A DNA stretch of 45,351 bases from the NCBI GenBank assembly GCA_050246115.1, contig JBFWWP010000038.1, forward strand, positions 1 through 45,351. Direction: 5' to 3'. Every line of letters starts with the position of its first letter. Position 1 is the first letter of the stretch. This DNA comes from JBFWWP01 sp050246115. GTDB lineage: Bacteria > Planctomycetota > UBA8108 > UBA1146 > JAJFFE01. Shown piece after piece: positions 17,141-26,014 of the stretch. The translations under genes and the position numbers were made by a program. The notes under the pieces were generated by a model that was not told the DNA's origin, did no database searches, and saw nothing but the letters and a program-made list of their open reading frames with translations.

Positions 17141-17595
17141 AACGCGTGCCGCGCTTGCCTTGCGGCTAGGCTCTCTCCAAGGGGGCCTTCGCCCCTCGTG
17201 GCTGCGGCCAAGCCGCTTCCACTTGACCCCCAAACGCTCGCCATCGGCTCGGGGCGCCGAATGCGAACCCGCTTTGTCCGCATCGCCGATGATTGCAGCG
17301 AGGCGATGCGGACAGGCTGTCCGCATTCCCAGGGCGCGCCGGAGCGGTCGACGGCGCATGGGCTCCTGACTATGCGTAACGATGGTGGCTCCATCACCCT
17401 GGACAGCGTGCCCAGCCCGGCGTCGACGATCCCGCTCCCGCCTTCCTCCCCGCCCAACGCACAAACGCGACGCATACGCACGCGCGCACGCCCTTCCGCA
17501 CTCCCGGCGCGCCCTGGGAGCGCGGACAGCCTGTCCGCATCTTGGCCTCGAACCACGGGACCTCCGCATAACCACCCGGGCGCCACGCCTCCCCC
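17141..17595 (+). repeat. Intergenic dispersed element, copy 1 (REPIN-like inverted palindromes)
   Basis: About 455 bp that recur, diverged, at 19308-19795. Inside lie two inverted arms. The left arm is GCGGACAGGCTGTCCGC (17308-17324) followed by TTCCCAGGGCGCGCC. The right arm is GGCGCGCCCTGGGAG followed by GCGGACAGCCTGTCCGC (17522-17538). Each 17-mer is itself a palindrome around its central base. About 200 bp lie between the arms. There is no convincing ORF, and reading it as protein gives Arg/Pro-rich noise. Two palindromes in inverted array is the architecture called REPIN in other bacteria; no RAYT transposase lies in the window. Confidence 0.8.
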
Positions 17596-17598
17596 GAG

Positions 17599-17730
17599 GT
17601 GTGCTTCGCCAGCGCGGCGCTGACCCCCGAGCAGGAGGAGATTCTCGGCCACAGGAGCTTCGTCTATCTCGAGGATGGGCTGGGTGGGACCAACAAGACG
17701 ATCCGATTCTCGGGCGTGAACGTGCAGCTC
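17599..17730 (+). pseudogene. Possible gene fragment (short conserved surface-protein segment)
   Basis: One frame reads LTPEQEEILGHRSFVYLEDG and then GLGGTNKTIRFSGVNVQ before the similarity ends abruptly. From memory, this resembles a recurrent segment of planctomycete secreted proteins (pattern T-P-E-Q-x-x-I-L ... L-x-D-G-x-G-G-x-x-K-T-I-R-F-x-G-V-N-V-Q). It has neither a start with an export signal nor the expected continuation, so it is probably a leftover of a larger gene joined to the repeat element upstream. Confidence 0.35.
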
Positions 17731-18525
17731 AGTTTCATCGTCGCAGCGGGGACTCATGACGATTTCGTTCGAGCGCGCGCGGGCAGCCGGACTGCACCAC
17801 CGACCGGTCAAGACAACGGCGCGCGACACGCTCGCCTGGGACCAACAGTAGGGCAAGCCCGGCCCCGGAATGTCCTCCGAGCGTGAGGCCGAACTGCTCG
17901 CGCGCTTCGCGCAAGACAGCCAGTGGAGGCGCACAAGGTGGGACGACGGGTTGGCACACGAGCCCGATCCCCGCCGCGATCCCGGGAACGTTCGTCGCCG
18001 ACTCACAGGGTGCCGCGAGGGTTCCGCCGTTCCGATCCGCGAGCAGCTGAACGGCGTCGACGGTCGCGCCGGCCCACTCCTGCGCCACCAGGTCGACCAA
18101 TTCGCACGCATCGGGTGTTTGGCCCAGGTCCGGATACGGGTTGCAAGCGGACCGAGTGCACCGCAATCGATTTGTGGAAAAAACCCGACCCGAGGCAAGA
18201 CGCCGCAGGAAGGTTGGGTGCCCGTTTGCTCTCCGGGACAGACCTCTCAGATCGGTGGGGTTGGAGTCGCGGAAGTGTTTTCTTGGTTGTGGTTTATGAG
18301 ATCGCACTCGAGAACTCCATCCTTCGATCGAGAATGGAGTCGTGGATTCCAGGTCGTTATCATTTCACGAGACCCTGAGTCAACTCGATCGCTCTCGATG
18401 ACCGGTGCCCGAGGCTAGCGGGAACGCACCCAAGTACCGTCCGGTGACCGCCCTGACTCACGATCGGCTGCGACGACCAAGGCTGAGCGAGCCGGGGCAT
18501 GCGACTCTGTGCTCGCGGGAGGACC
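17731..18525. other. Intergenic stretch with no confident gene
   Basis: Open frames exist on both strands, but none has a recognisable domain, start context or consistent codon pattern. An imperfect palindrome lies at 18314-18340 (ACTCCAT and ATGGAGT around a CTTCGATCGAG-like centre). The last bases before 18526 carry the ribosome binding site of the next gene. Confidence 0.5.
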
Positions 18526-19293
18526 ATGGAGATCGAACCCATCGAGCCGAACCCGGTGTGTGTTGGACCACCGCTCGAGGAACCGGAGCCAGCCCGGCCG
18601 ACTCCCGTGTGGGCGTGGCGCAAGAGGACGCGATGGATTCGGCGGGTCGTTTCTCGGACGATCCTTGGCTTGGCGATCTCCTACGGGGTGATCGTGTTGG
18701 TCGGGCTCGTGCCGGTGAACAACGACTTTGTCGAGGATCCCCAGGGCGTTGAGATTTTCGTCAGCTCGAGCGCCGTTCACGCCGATGTCGTGCTCCCCCT
18801 GCGAACCTCCGAGGTCGACTGGCGTAGCGCGTTCCCTGAGGAGTGTTTTCGCGGCTCGACGCGCGGCCTCACCCACGTAGCGTTCGGGTGGGGCGACCGT
18901 GGGTTCTTCCTCGAGACACCTCAGTGGAGCGACCTCACGGTTGCCAACGCCGCGAATGCCCTCTTCTGGACTTCGAGTGCCGCCATGCACGTCGACTTCA
19001 CGAGGCCCGAGTACTTGGGTGAGGCGACCCGCTCCGTCCACATTTCCAGGGCGCAGTACCGCGCGCTCGTCGACTTCATCGACGCAACCTTCGCGCGGGA
19101 CGACCAAGGGCGCCGACGGCAGATCGCTGGCACGGGCTACGCCGACTCCGATGCGTTCTTCGAAGCCTTGGGCAGCTATAGCTGCTTGAACACATGCAAC
19201 AGCTGGGTTGGGAGCGCACTCCGGGAAGCGGGTGTCCGAACTCCTTGGCTCACCCCACTGCCCAAGACGGTGCTCCTTTACCTGCCCGACTAG
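18526..19293 (+). CDS. DUF2459/TIGR02117-like membrane protein
   Basis: A 255-residue protein with a proline-rich cytoplasmic head (about 1-35), one membrane helix (about 44-65, ILGLAISYGVIVLVGLVPVN) and a C-terminal domain outside the membrane. That domain has EIFVSSSAVHADVVLPL, GWGDRGFFLETPQW and, near the end, SCLNTCNSWVGSALREAGV. The pattern matches the TIGR02117/DUF2459 family, whose H-x-D near the start and N-T-C-N-(S/T)-W near the end suggest an NlpC/LRAT-like cysteine fold. No activity has been assigned that I know of. The ATG at 18526 follows GGGAGGACC; an in-frame ATG at 18499 is less likely. The gene stands alone between two copies of an intergenic repeat. Confidence 0.82.
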   Translation: MEIEPIEPNPVCVGPPLEEPEPARPTPVWAWRKRTRWIRRVVSRTILGLAISYGVIVLVGLVPVNNDFVEDPQGVEIFVSSSAVHADVVLPLRTSEVDWRSAFPEECFRGSTRGLTHVAFGWGDRGFFLETPQWSDLTVANAANALFWTSSAAMHVDFTRPEYLGEATRSVHISRAQYRALVDFIDATFARDDQGRRRQIAGTGYADSDAFFEALGSYSCLNTCNSWVGSALREAGVRTPWLTPLPKTVLLYLPD

Positions 19294-19307
19294 CCCCGAG
19301 GCAAGCC

Positions 19308-19795
19308 CGGCACGCGCTTGCCTTGGGGGTAGATTCTGTCCAAGGGTGCTTTCACCAATCCCCCTCGTGGCTGCGGCCAAGCTGCATCCACTTCCTCCGC
19401 AAACGCTCGCCTCTGGTTCGGGGCGCCGAGCGCGAACCCGCTCTCTCCGGGTCGCCGGTGATTGCAGCGAGGCGAAGCGGACAGGCTGTCCGCGTTCCCA
19501 GGGCGCGCCGGAGCGGTCGATGGGGCATGGGCCCCTGATCTGCGTAGCGATGGTGGTTCCATCGCCGTGCATAGCGCCCAACTCGGCGTCGACGATCGTG
19601 CTCCCCTTTCGAGTTCCGGTGGGATTCCCGAGGATCCTGCTCCCCTTTTCCGCCAGACGCACCAACGCGACGCATACGCACGAGCCCACGCCCTTTCGCA
19701 CTCCCGGCGCGCCCTGGGAGCGCGGACAGCCTGTCCGCATCTTGGCCTCGAGCCACGGGGCGTTCGCGTGACCAACCGGGCCCCACGCCTACCAC
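19308..19795 (+). repeat. Intergenic dispersed element, copy 2 (REPIN-like inverted palindromes)
   Basis: Same orientation as copy 1 and clearly homologous end to end. Shared landmarks are GCACGCGCTTGCCTTG-like and CTCGTGGCTGCGGCCAAG strings, GATTGCAGCGAGGCGA, the left palindrome at 19477-19493, CGACGCATACGCACG, and the right palindrome with CTTGGCCTCGA at 19722-19751. The spacer between the arms is about 30 bp longer than in copy 1. Both arms are better conserved than the spacer, as expected if the arms are what is recognised or copied. Confidence 0.8.
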
Positions 19796-19956
19796 CACCG
19801 CGGGTCGCAAGCCACAGCCTGTGCGAGCCAGGGTGGTGCCGCGCGGGGACTCGGCGCGTGCGAGAGGATTTCGACGGTTTCCCGGTCTCCTTGGCTTGCG
19901 GTTGGCATTCAGACGGTCGTGAAGACTATCCAACCCGCGGACCAAGGAGGAGACCG

Positions 19957-22900
19957 ATGACCGTCACTCGTACATACCTGATCGCATTCGCGCTCGTCGC
20001 GCTCTGGGGCGCGTCGTCACGCGCCGACGCGCAAGAGTGGACCTTCTCGAGGGGGGACTGCAACGTCGACTCGTCGTTCGACATCGCGGACTCGATCTTC
20101 GTCTTGGGCTACTTGTTCGCCACCGGTACCTCGCCCGCATGCCAAGATGCTTGCGACGCCAACGACGACGGGGGGATCGACATCGGCGATGCGATCTTCA
20201 TGCTCAGTACACTGTTCGCGGCGGGGACGCCGCCACCGGCACCCTACCCGGGGTGCGGGGTCGACCCCACCATGGACGGGCTCTCTTGTGTTGGGCCGGT
20301 GAGCGGATGTCCGGCGGGCACGGCTCTCCCGTCGCTCGAGCCGCCCGAACTCGCGCCCGGCGCACCTTACGATCATGGGCTCGGGGGCGGAGACATCGTG
20401 CAGGGTATGGCCGGCGGATTCTCGCCCGCTCCCAACCCGATGGATTGGACGACCCGCACCGGATCGCCCTGGCCGAGCCGCAGTAGTAGCAATCAGATCT
20501 ACTACTTCAATGGCGAGGTCTTTCGCGAGGCGACCGACCTGCGCATTCGGGGCCGCGGGCTCGACTTCATTTGGGCTCGGAAGTACCGCTCTCGAGCCAA
20601 CACCGCGACCGCTCTGGGTCACAACTGGGACTACTCCTACGACATCTTCGTCGAGAACGCACCCGGGGGACTGGTCCTCCACGATGGGAACGGACGCGCC
20701 GACCTCTTCACTCTGCAGTCCGATGGCTCTTACGCCGCCGACGGATTCTTTCACACCGGGATCGTCCATCCCGACGATTCGGTCACGTTCACCTTCGCGT
20801 GTCAGGGACGCTGGGAGTTCCGACCCTTGGATGGATCACCGGCCGCGGGACGGATCTCGGCCATCATCGATCGGAACGGCAACAGCCTCGAGTTCGGGTA
20901 CGATCCCGTCGGTCGACTCACCCAGGTAACCGACACGCTCGGTCGCGTCATCGCCATCGGGTACGACGGCGCAGGTCGCATCGTGTCCGTCACCGACTTC
21001 ACGGGCCGCGTGGTCCAGTACGCTTACTACGACGGGATCGTTCCGGGCGGAAACCTCGGCGACCTGAGATCGGTTACCTGTCCCGCAGTGACCGGCACGC
21101 CGACGGACAACGACTTCCCATTCGGCAAGACGACGGTGTTCACCTACTCGACGGGCTATAGCGATGCCCGCCTGAACCACAATCTCCTCACGGTCACCGA
21201 CCCCAAGGGGCAGACGTTCCTGACCCACACTTACGCCAGCACGACCAACCCGGCCGACTTGGACTTCGATCGCGTCGTGCGCCAGAACTGGGGCCAGCCC
21301 CAGGAAGTTCTCGACCTCACCTACGTGCCGGTGTTCCCCCATCTCGGGAATCACTTCGCCGTCGTCCGCACGATTCTGAACGACCGTCGCGGCACGGTCC
21401 GCGAGTACTTCTACGACGCGCTCAATCGGTGCGTCATTGCCTGTGATTACACGGGGCTCGCGGTAGCCGACCAGCCTACCACCGCGACGCTGAACCGGCC
21501 GGGTGTCGCGCTGCACGCCGGCGCGCCCATGTACTACGAGACCCGCGCGACCTGGAACGACGACTTCCTGCCTCGAACCGTGCAACTCGCCAACGGGAAC
21601 CAACTGCTCTACACCTACCAGGGCGACTTGCTTCCCACCGGGCCGCGTCGCGAGCGCGGCAACCTGCGTCAGTTCATGTCCCTGCCCGGCGGTCATTCCC
21701 CCCCGGGCGCCCAGAGCCAGATCACCGAGACCTTCGACTACGCCGCCGGTTTCGGCGGGCCGTCGGGGATGGCCTTCGTGACCCGCCACGTCGACGGGCG
21801 CGGGAACGAGACTACGTCCAGCTACGATGCCAGCGGCAACCGCCTGCAGACCGTGCACCGCGTACCGTCCATCGTGGAGGATTGGGAGTACAACACGTTC
21901 GGACAGTGCACGGCCCATACTTGGCCGAGTCACACCGACCCGAGCAGCGGTGCGCGCCGGCGCGACGAGTTCGGGTACCACGCGTCTGGACCCCAACAGG
22001 GGTATCTCAGCAGCCGGGTCCTCGACGCGGGGGCCACTGGCCTGCAGCTTCTCACGAGCCTGGAGTACGACGGCCTCGGGAACCTGACCCGCGTGGTGGA
22101 TCCGAAGGGGAGTGACGCTCTCTTCACCTACAACCAGCTCGACCAGTGCGTGGTCGCGCTCTCTCGGAAGCCGACGACCGGGGGCAACCGCATTGCGACG
22201 ACCTACTTCTACGATGCCAACGACAATCTCGTCAGGACCTGTACCGAGAACCGTGACGAACTCGGCAACCTGATCCCTGGCAACTCCTACATCACGACCC
22301 TCGTCGAGTACGAAGTGCTGAATCGAGTCACGCGGATCTGCCGAGAAGTTGGGGCATTCGATGTTCCTCTCGACCCGCCGCAACTCGACTGCAGCGGGCT
22401 CCCGGAGAGCGAGTTCCTCAGCACCGAGTACGAATACGACGCGAACCGCAACATCGTTCTGGAGCGGCACGGTGAGGCGGTCAATGGCAACCAACCGGCG
22501 AACGTCGTCGCCCGCTCGTACGACGAGCGCGACCTTGTCTTCCGCGCAACGAGTGGCGTAGCTTCCGTGTCGGCGTCGACGACCCAATTCGACTACGACG
22601 GCAACGGAAACCTCATCCGGCTACTCGTGGGCCTCGAGGACACGCCGCGCGAGACGCTCTTCACCTTCGACGGGTACGATCGCCTGGTGTCGGAAACGGA
22701 CCCCATGGGCAATGTTGCGTCGCACGCCTACGATCCCAACGGCAACGAGACGCAGACGATCCGGTTCGGGGAGCTCTCGGACGGCCCGGGTTCGTCCGCG
22801 AACGTGCGCTTGGCTCAGGCCGACTTCACGTTCGACGCCATGGACCGCTTGGTCGCGCGCAACGACCATCACTTCGATCCGGTGACTCAGGCTCCCGTCG

Positions 22901-25827
22901 GCGATGGACTCGACACCACGACCTTCGAGTACTTCGACGACTCGTCCCTGCACCGGACCACGGACGACAAGGGTCACTCGCACTCCGTGCAGTACGACTC
23001 GGCCCGGCGTCGGGCGCTGCAGACGGACGCTGTCGGCAATACGACCTCGTGGAGTTATGACGCCAACTCGAACAGCACGTCCGTGATCGAGGTCGACCTG
23101 AGCGAGGCTCCGGGCGTTCCCCCCGAGACCTACGTCACGAGCTTCGCCTACGACGGGCTCGACCGTTGCGTGTCCCATGTGGACAGCGCCGGTCACCTGG
23201 AACAGTACGGCTACGACTCTCGGGACAACTGGGTCGTCTCCGTCGATGGGCGCGGGAACGTCGTACGCCGGTCGTTCGATGGCGTGGACCGCTTGGTGCG
23301 AACCGATCAGTTCCTCACCAACACGGGTGATGGAAGCGGCACGGTGATCGGTTCCGTGGTCGAACAGTTCGGCTACGACGATTCCGGCCGGTTGACGTCG
23401 CGGACCGACGCGAACGGCAACACGACTCAGTATCAGTACGATGCTCTCGGTCGCCTGACGTCGACCACGCACGCCGACGGCACGATGGGCACCGCGGACT
23501 ACGATCCGCAGGGCAACCGGGTGAGTTCGGTGGACCCGAATGGCACCGTGGTCGTGTACGAGTACGACCTGAACGACCGCGAGACCCAGCGGACGATCGC
23601 GCCGGGCGCGGGAGTCCAGCCCACCACGACTTTCGAGACCCGGAGCTACGATGGGCGCTCCCTCCTCCGAAGCGCCACGAACGACGACTCGACCCATGGC
23701 TTCGACTACGACTCCCTCGGCAACCCGGTTCGGGAGACTCTGAACGGGGAGTCGACCCAGCGGAGTTACGACGCCGTTGGCAACGAGCTGGCGCTGTCCT
23801 ATCCGGGCGGCCGTCACATCACGTTCGAGTACGACGCCCTCGACCGCCTGAGCTCCGTGAGTGATACGACCCTGTCGGCGCCGTTGGTCATGGACACGTA
23901 CCAGTACATCGGTTTGCGCTTGCTCCGGCGAGACTGCGCGACCAACACTCGCCTGAGCTTCGAGTACGACGCCGACCGCAGAGTCTCTCGCACCCTCCAC
24001 GTTCGTAATCCAGGTCTCGCCACGGCCCAGGTCATCGACGACCGCTCCTACGCCTGGGACGACGCCGACAACAAGGTCTCGGTCTCGGAAGTGACGCCAC
24101 AGGGTAGTCCCCAGCAACGGGCCATGAGCTACGACTCGCTCGGGCGACTGACGAGCGCGCTGGTGACGAACTCCGCCGGTACCGTGCGCAACACGCAGTA
24201 CACCTACGACGCCGCTGGCAACCGGTCGCAGGTGTCCGACGGGGAGTGCAGCGGGAGCTACTCCATGGACCCGACTTTGCCCAGCCCGGCGGACGCCCCA
24301 ATGAATCAGTACACGACGACTGGCTGCGACCAACGGGCTTACGACGAGAACGGAAACCTCGTCGGCATTGCGCCGGTCAGCGGGGGCGGGGTTCAGCTCG
24401 CCTTCGACTACCTCGACCGGCTGGTGTCCGCGACGGAGCCGACCTCTGGACTCACGCACGAGTACTGCTACACGGCCACGGGCCTGCGGTGGAAGCGAAC
24501 CGTCGCGAGCGTCGTGGGTCCGATCGAGACCCGCTACTTCTACGACGGCGAGCAGTTGATCGAAGAGCAGGACGCGCTCGGCGCGACCCTGCGAACCTAC
24601 GTCTACGGAGCCACGCCACGCGAGCTCCTCAACATGCAGCAAGGCGGGGCGGTGCCGAGCGACAGCTACTTCCGCGCGGACGACCTGGGTAGCATCGTCG
24701 TTCTCGTCAACGGGGCTGGTTTCCCCGTGGAGCGGTACGAGTACGGGGACTTTGGTACCGCTGCGATCTTCGACGCGTCGGGCGCAGCGCTCGTCGGCTC
24801 GAGTTTCGGCAATCGCTTCCTCTTCCACGGCCTCGAGTACGATGCGGAGACCACGACCTTGCACGAGCTGGGTCATGGCTACGATCCGCGCGTGGGTCGG
24901 GGACTGCAGCGGCGGTGGGGGACTGGCGCGACGAACGGTGCTGCGCTCGAGTTGGACAGGGTCCTCGCGGGAGCGGGCCCGATGGCGAACCCCTACTCCG
25001 GTTGGAACGACCTGGGACTGGGCCCCTTCAGCTCGCCAACCCCCGCGGCATCGGGTTTGCCCACCGGTAAGCGCCAGCACAAACCCTTCTCGTTCGCGCA
25101 CTCAGCGGAGCCGGCCGCCGGCAGCGGTCGAGCCAAGCACGAAGTGGCGACGAGAATGGTGCGCGCGGACTACTGCGGTGACTCGGGCGCGACTACCGCG
25201 AGCACGCGCATGGTACGCGCCGACTACTGCGGAGACGGATTGTCGAACGCGCTGCCGCCGGCAGCAGACCTCGCGTGGGACCCGAACACCGAGCCGCTCG
25301 CCGGCACTTCGTACGGCCCGGTCATCACGATCAAGCCCAAAGGGCTTCACGGCGGGGTCAGGGTTGCCGTCGGAGACTTGAACGGTGACGGCGCGGCCGA
25401 GCAGTCCGCCCCCGCGAGCTCGCTGCCGACCGGGAAGCGCCAGCACAAGCCGATCCGAGTCTGCAAGGAAACGGGTGCCGCAGCTTCCTCGATGTCGCGA
25501 CCCGTCAGCACCGGCGACAACTCTGCTGGCTTGGCCACGCGCCGCCGCAGGTTCGAACCGATCATGATTCGAAAGCGTGTCGACGCCGCTGAGGCGCAGG
25601 CAGGACGACGCACCTACGAGCCGATCGTGATCCGCAAGCGCATCGACAAGAGCTCCGCCGCACCGGCCCCGCCAGCACGGTCGAACTGGGGGAACATCAC
25701 GCTGAAGCGGGGGCTCATGAGCACGAGCCTGGGCGCTGGCGAGTACCGGTTGGTTCTCGACAGTGAAGCCGCCGCCGCGATACCCGGCAAGCGGAGGTAC
25801 GCGAACATCACCCTGAAACGTGGGTGA
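19957..25827 (+). CDS. Giant secreted Rhs/YD-repeat protein with six-cysteine module and motif-mosaic C-terminus
   Basis: A 1,956-residue protein. Signal peptide at about 1-25 (LIAFALVALWGASSRADAQ). Residues 32-121 are the six-cysteine double calcium-loop module (RGDCN, CQDACDANDD, GCGVDPTMDG). A DUF6531-like Rhs N-terminal domain follows (about 170-250: GEVFREATDLRIRGRGLDF), then several dozen YD repeats of the type D-x-x-G-N-x-x-x-x-x-Y-D (about 280-1580) that would build the hollow Rhs beta-shell. A core-like end comes next (RYEYGDFG, FHGLEYDAET, GYDPRVGRGLQR). The last 264 residues are not a known toxin but a string of paired short motifs. The start at 19957 has AAGGAGGAG 5-6 bases upstream; the frame is open to 19462 through repeat DNA, which is spurious. 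No immunity gene follows on this strand. The likely location is the cell exterior or surface. Confidence 0.9.
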   Translation: MTVTRTYLIAFALVALWGASSRADAQEWTFSRGDCNVDSSFDIADSIFVLGYLFATGTSPACQDACDANDDGGIDIGDAIFMLSTLFAAGTPPPAPYPGCGVDPTMDGLSCVGPVSGCPAGTALPSLEPPELAPGAPYDHGLGGGDIVQGMAGGFSPAPNPMDWTTRTGSPWPSRSSSNQIYYFNGEVFREATDLRIRGRGLDFIWARKYRSRANTATALGHNWDYSYDIFVENAPGGLVLHDGNGRADLFTLQSDGSYAADGFFHTGIVHPDDSVTFTFACQGRWEFRPLDGSPAAGRISAIIDRNGNSLEFGYDPVGRLTQVTDTLGRVIAIGYDGAGRIVSVTDFTGRVVQYAYYDGIVPGGNLGDLRSVTCPAVTGTPTDNDFPFGKTTVFTYSTGYSDARLNHNLLTVTDPKGQTFLTHTYASTTNPADLDFDRVVRQNWGQPQEVLDLTYVPVFPHLGNHFAVVRTILNDRRGTVREYFYDALNRCVIACDYTGLAVADQPTTATLNRPGVALHAGAPMYYETRATWNDDFLPRTVQLANGNQLLYTYQGDLLPTGPRRERGNLRQFMSLPGGHSPPGAQSQITETFDYAAGFGGPSGMAFVTRHVDGRGNETTSSYDASGNRLQTVHRVPSIVEDWEYNTFGQCTAHTWPSHTDPSSGARRRDEFGYHASGPQQGYLSSRVLDAGATGLQLLTSLEYDGLGNLTRVVDPKGSDALFTYNQLDQCVVALSRKPTTGGNRIATTYFYDANDNLVRTCTENRDELGNLIPGNSYITTLVEYEVLNRVTRICREVGAFDVPLDPPQLDCSGLPESEFLSTEYEYDANRNIVLERHGEAVNGNQPANVVARSYDERDLVFRATSGVASVSASTTQFDYDGNGNLIRLLVGLEDTPRETLFTFDGYDRLVSETDPMGNVASHAYDPNGNETQTIRFGELSDGPGSSANVRLAQADFTFDAMDRLVARNDHHFDPVTQAPVGDGLDTTTFEYFDDSSLHRTTDDKGHSHSVQYDSARRRALQTDAVGNTTSWSYDANSNSTSVIEVDLSEAPGVPPETYVTSFAYDGLDRCVSHVDSAGHLEQYGYDSRDNWVVSVDGRGNVVRRSFDGVDRLVRTDQFLTNTGDGSGTVIGSVVEQFGYDDSGRLTSRTDANGNTTQYQYDALGRLTSTTHADGTMGTADYDPQGNRVSSVDPNGTVVVYEYDLNDRETQRTIAPGAGVQPTTTFETRSYDGRSLLRSATNDDSTHGFDYDSLGNPVRETLNGESTQRSYDAVGNELALSYPGGRHITFEYDALDRLSSVSDTTLSAPLVMDTYQYIGLRLLRRDCATNTRLSFEYDADRRVSRTLHVRNPGLATAQVIDDRSYAWDDADNKVSVSEVTPQGSPQQRAMSYDSLGRLTSALVTNSAGTVRNTQYTYDAAGNRSQVSDGECSGSYSMDPTLPSPADAPMNQYTTTGCDQRAYDENGNLVGIAPVSGGGVQLAFDYLDRLVSATEPTSGLTHEYCYTATGLRWKRTVASVVGPIETRYFYDGEQLIEEQDALGATLRTYVYGATPRELLNMQQGGAVPSDSYFRADDLGSIVVLVNGAGFPVERYEYGDFGTAAIFDASGAALVGSSFGNRFLFHGLEYDAETTTLHELGHGYDPRVGRGLQRRWGTGATNGAALELDRVLAGAGPMANPYSGWNDLGLGPFSSPTPAASGLPTGKRQHKPFSFAHSAEPAAGSGRAKHEVATRMVRADYCGDSGATTASTRMVRADYCGDGLSNALPPAADLAWDPNTEPLAGTSYGPVITIKPKGLHGGVRVAVGDLNGDGAAEQSAPASSLPTGKRQHKPIRVCKETGAAASSMSRPVSTGDNSAGLATRRRRFEPIMIRKRVDAAEAQAGRRTYEPIVIRKRIDKSSAAPAPPARSNWGNITLKRGLMSTSLGAGEYRLVLDSEAAAAIPGKRRYANITLKRG
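25051..25827 (+). repeat. Paired short-motif mosaic in the Rhs C-terminus
   Basis: Four short coding motifs each occur twice: LPTGKRQHKP at residues 1701 and 1823; TRMVRADYCGD at 1732 and 1750; F/Y-EPI-M/V-IRKR-V/I-D at 1866 and 1887; NITLKRG at 1913 and 1950. A fifth, ITIKPKGLHGGVRVAVGDLN from residue 1790, recurs inverted downstream of the gene. From memory, GKRQHKP recalls Hcp (type VI secretion tube) proteins, NITLKRG recalls gp19-type phage tail tube proteins, RADYCGDG recalls the ADYC domain, and the fifth recalls FG-GAP proteins. None is present as a whole domain. Confidence 0.75.
25324..25389 (+). repeat. 66-bp segment, copy A of an inverted duplication
   Basis: This codes ITIKPKGLHGGVRVAVGDLN plus two residues inside the Rhs C-terminus. 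Its reverse complement recurs at 25931-25996 with roughly 85% identity by eye. Most differences fall at third codon positions, so both copies appear to have been under coding constraint. Confidence 0.8.
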
Positions 25828-25886
25828 GCGGACTCGGCGCCGTTGGACCATCCGCGAGGACCTCGGGTGGTGTCGGGGAGTACGAA

Positions 25887-25918
25887 GGGCGTCGGTCCAC
25901 GACGTGGGACCGACGCCC
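25887..25918. terminator. Strong hairpin between convergent genes
   Basis: GGGCGTCGGTCC (25887-25898) pairs perfectly over 12 bases with GGACCGACGCCC (25907-25918) around an 8-base loop. On the plus strand CTCTTTC follows, and the hairpin sits 59 bases after the Rhs stop. It lies between the convergent Rhs and TMTC-like genes and could stop transcription from both sides. Confidence 0.75.
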
Positions 25919-25930
25919 CTCTTTCGAGGT

Positions 25931-25996
25931 GTCACTGTTCAAGTCTCCGACCGCGACTTCGACTCCGCCGCGGAGCCCTTTGGGTTTGATCGTGAT
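25931..25996 (-). repeat. 66-bp segment, copy B of the inverted duplication
   Basis: The minus strand codes ITIKPKGLRGGVEVAVGDLN followed by SD, matching the motif in the Rhs C-terminus. It sits in an open frame that runs on the minus strand but has no export signal or start context. It is best seen as a detached piece of an Rhs-type tail. The strong hairpin follows directly downstream on that strand. Confidence 0.75.
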
Positions 25997-26014
25997 CGCA
26001 CCCTCGGCAGCATT

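Noticed and set aside
16880..17600. Decayed histidine kinase following the KdpD stub
   Set aside because: I looked for kinase motifs (H-E-L-R-T-P-L, N, G1 and G2 boxes) in all frames after 17100 and found none; the DNA there is the dispersed repeat element.
17735..18307. 190-residue minus-strand ORF with a protein-like stretch (WAGATVDAVQLLADRNGGTL)
   Set aside because: The stretch is suggestive, but neither start context nor the rest of the frame supports a gene, and no family is recognised.
19462..19956. N-terminal extension of the Rhs protein
   Set aside because: It runs through the dispersed repeat element; a strong ribosome site and signal peptide define the start at 19957.
22621..25101. 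826-residue minus-strand ORF inside the Rhs gene
   Set aside because: It is a regular antisense shadow of YD-repeat DNA; composition is R/V-rich with no recognisable fold.
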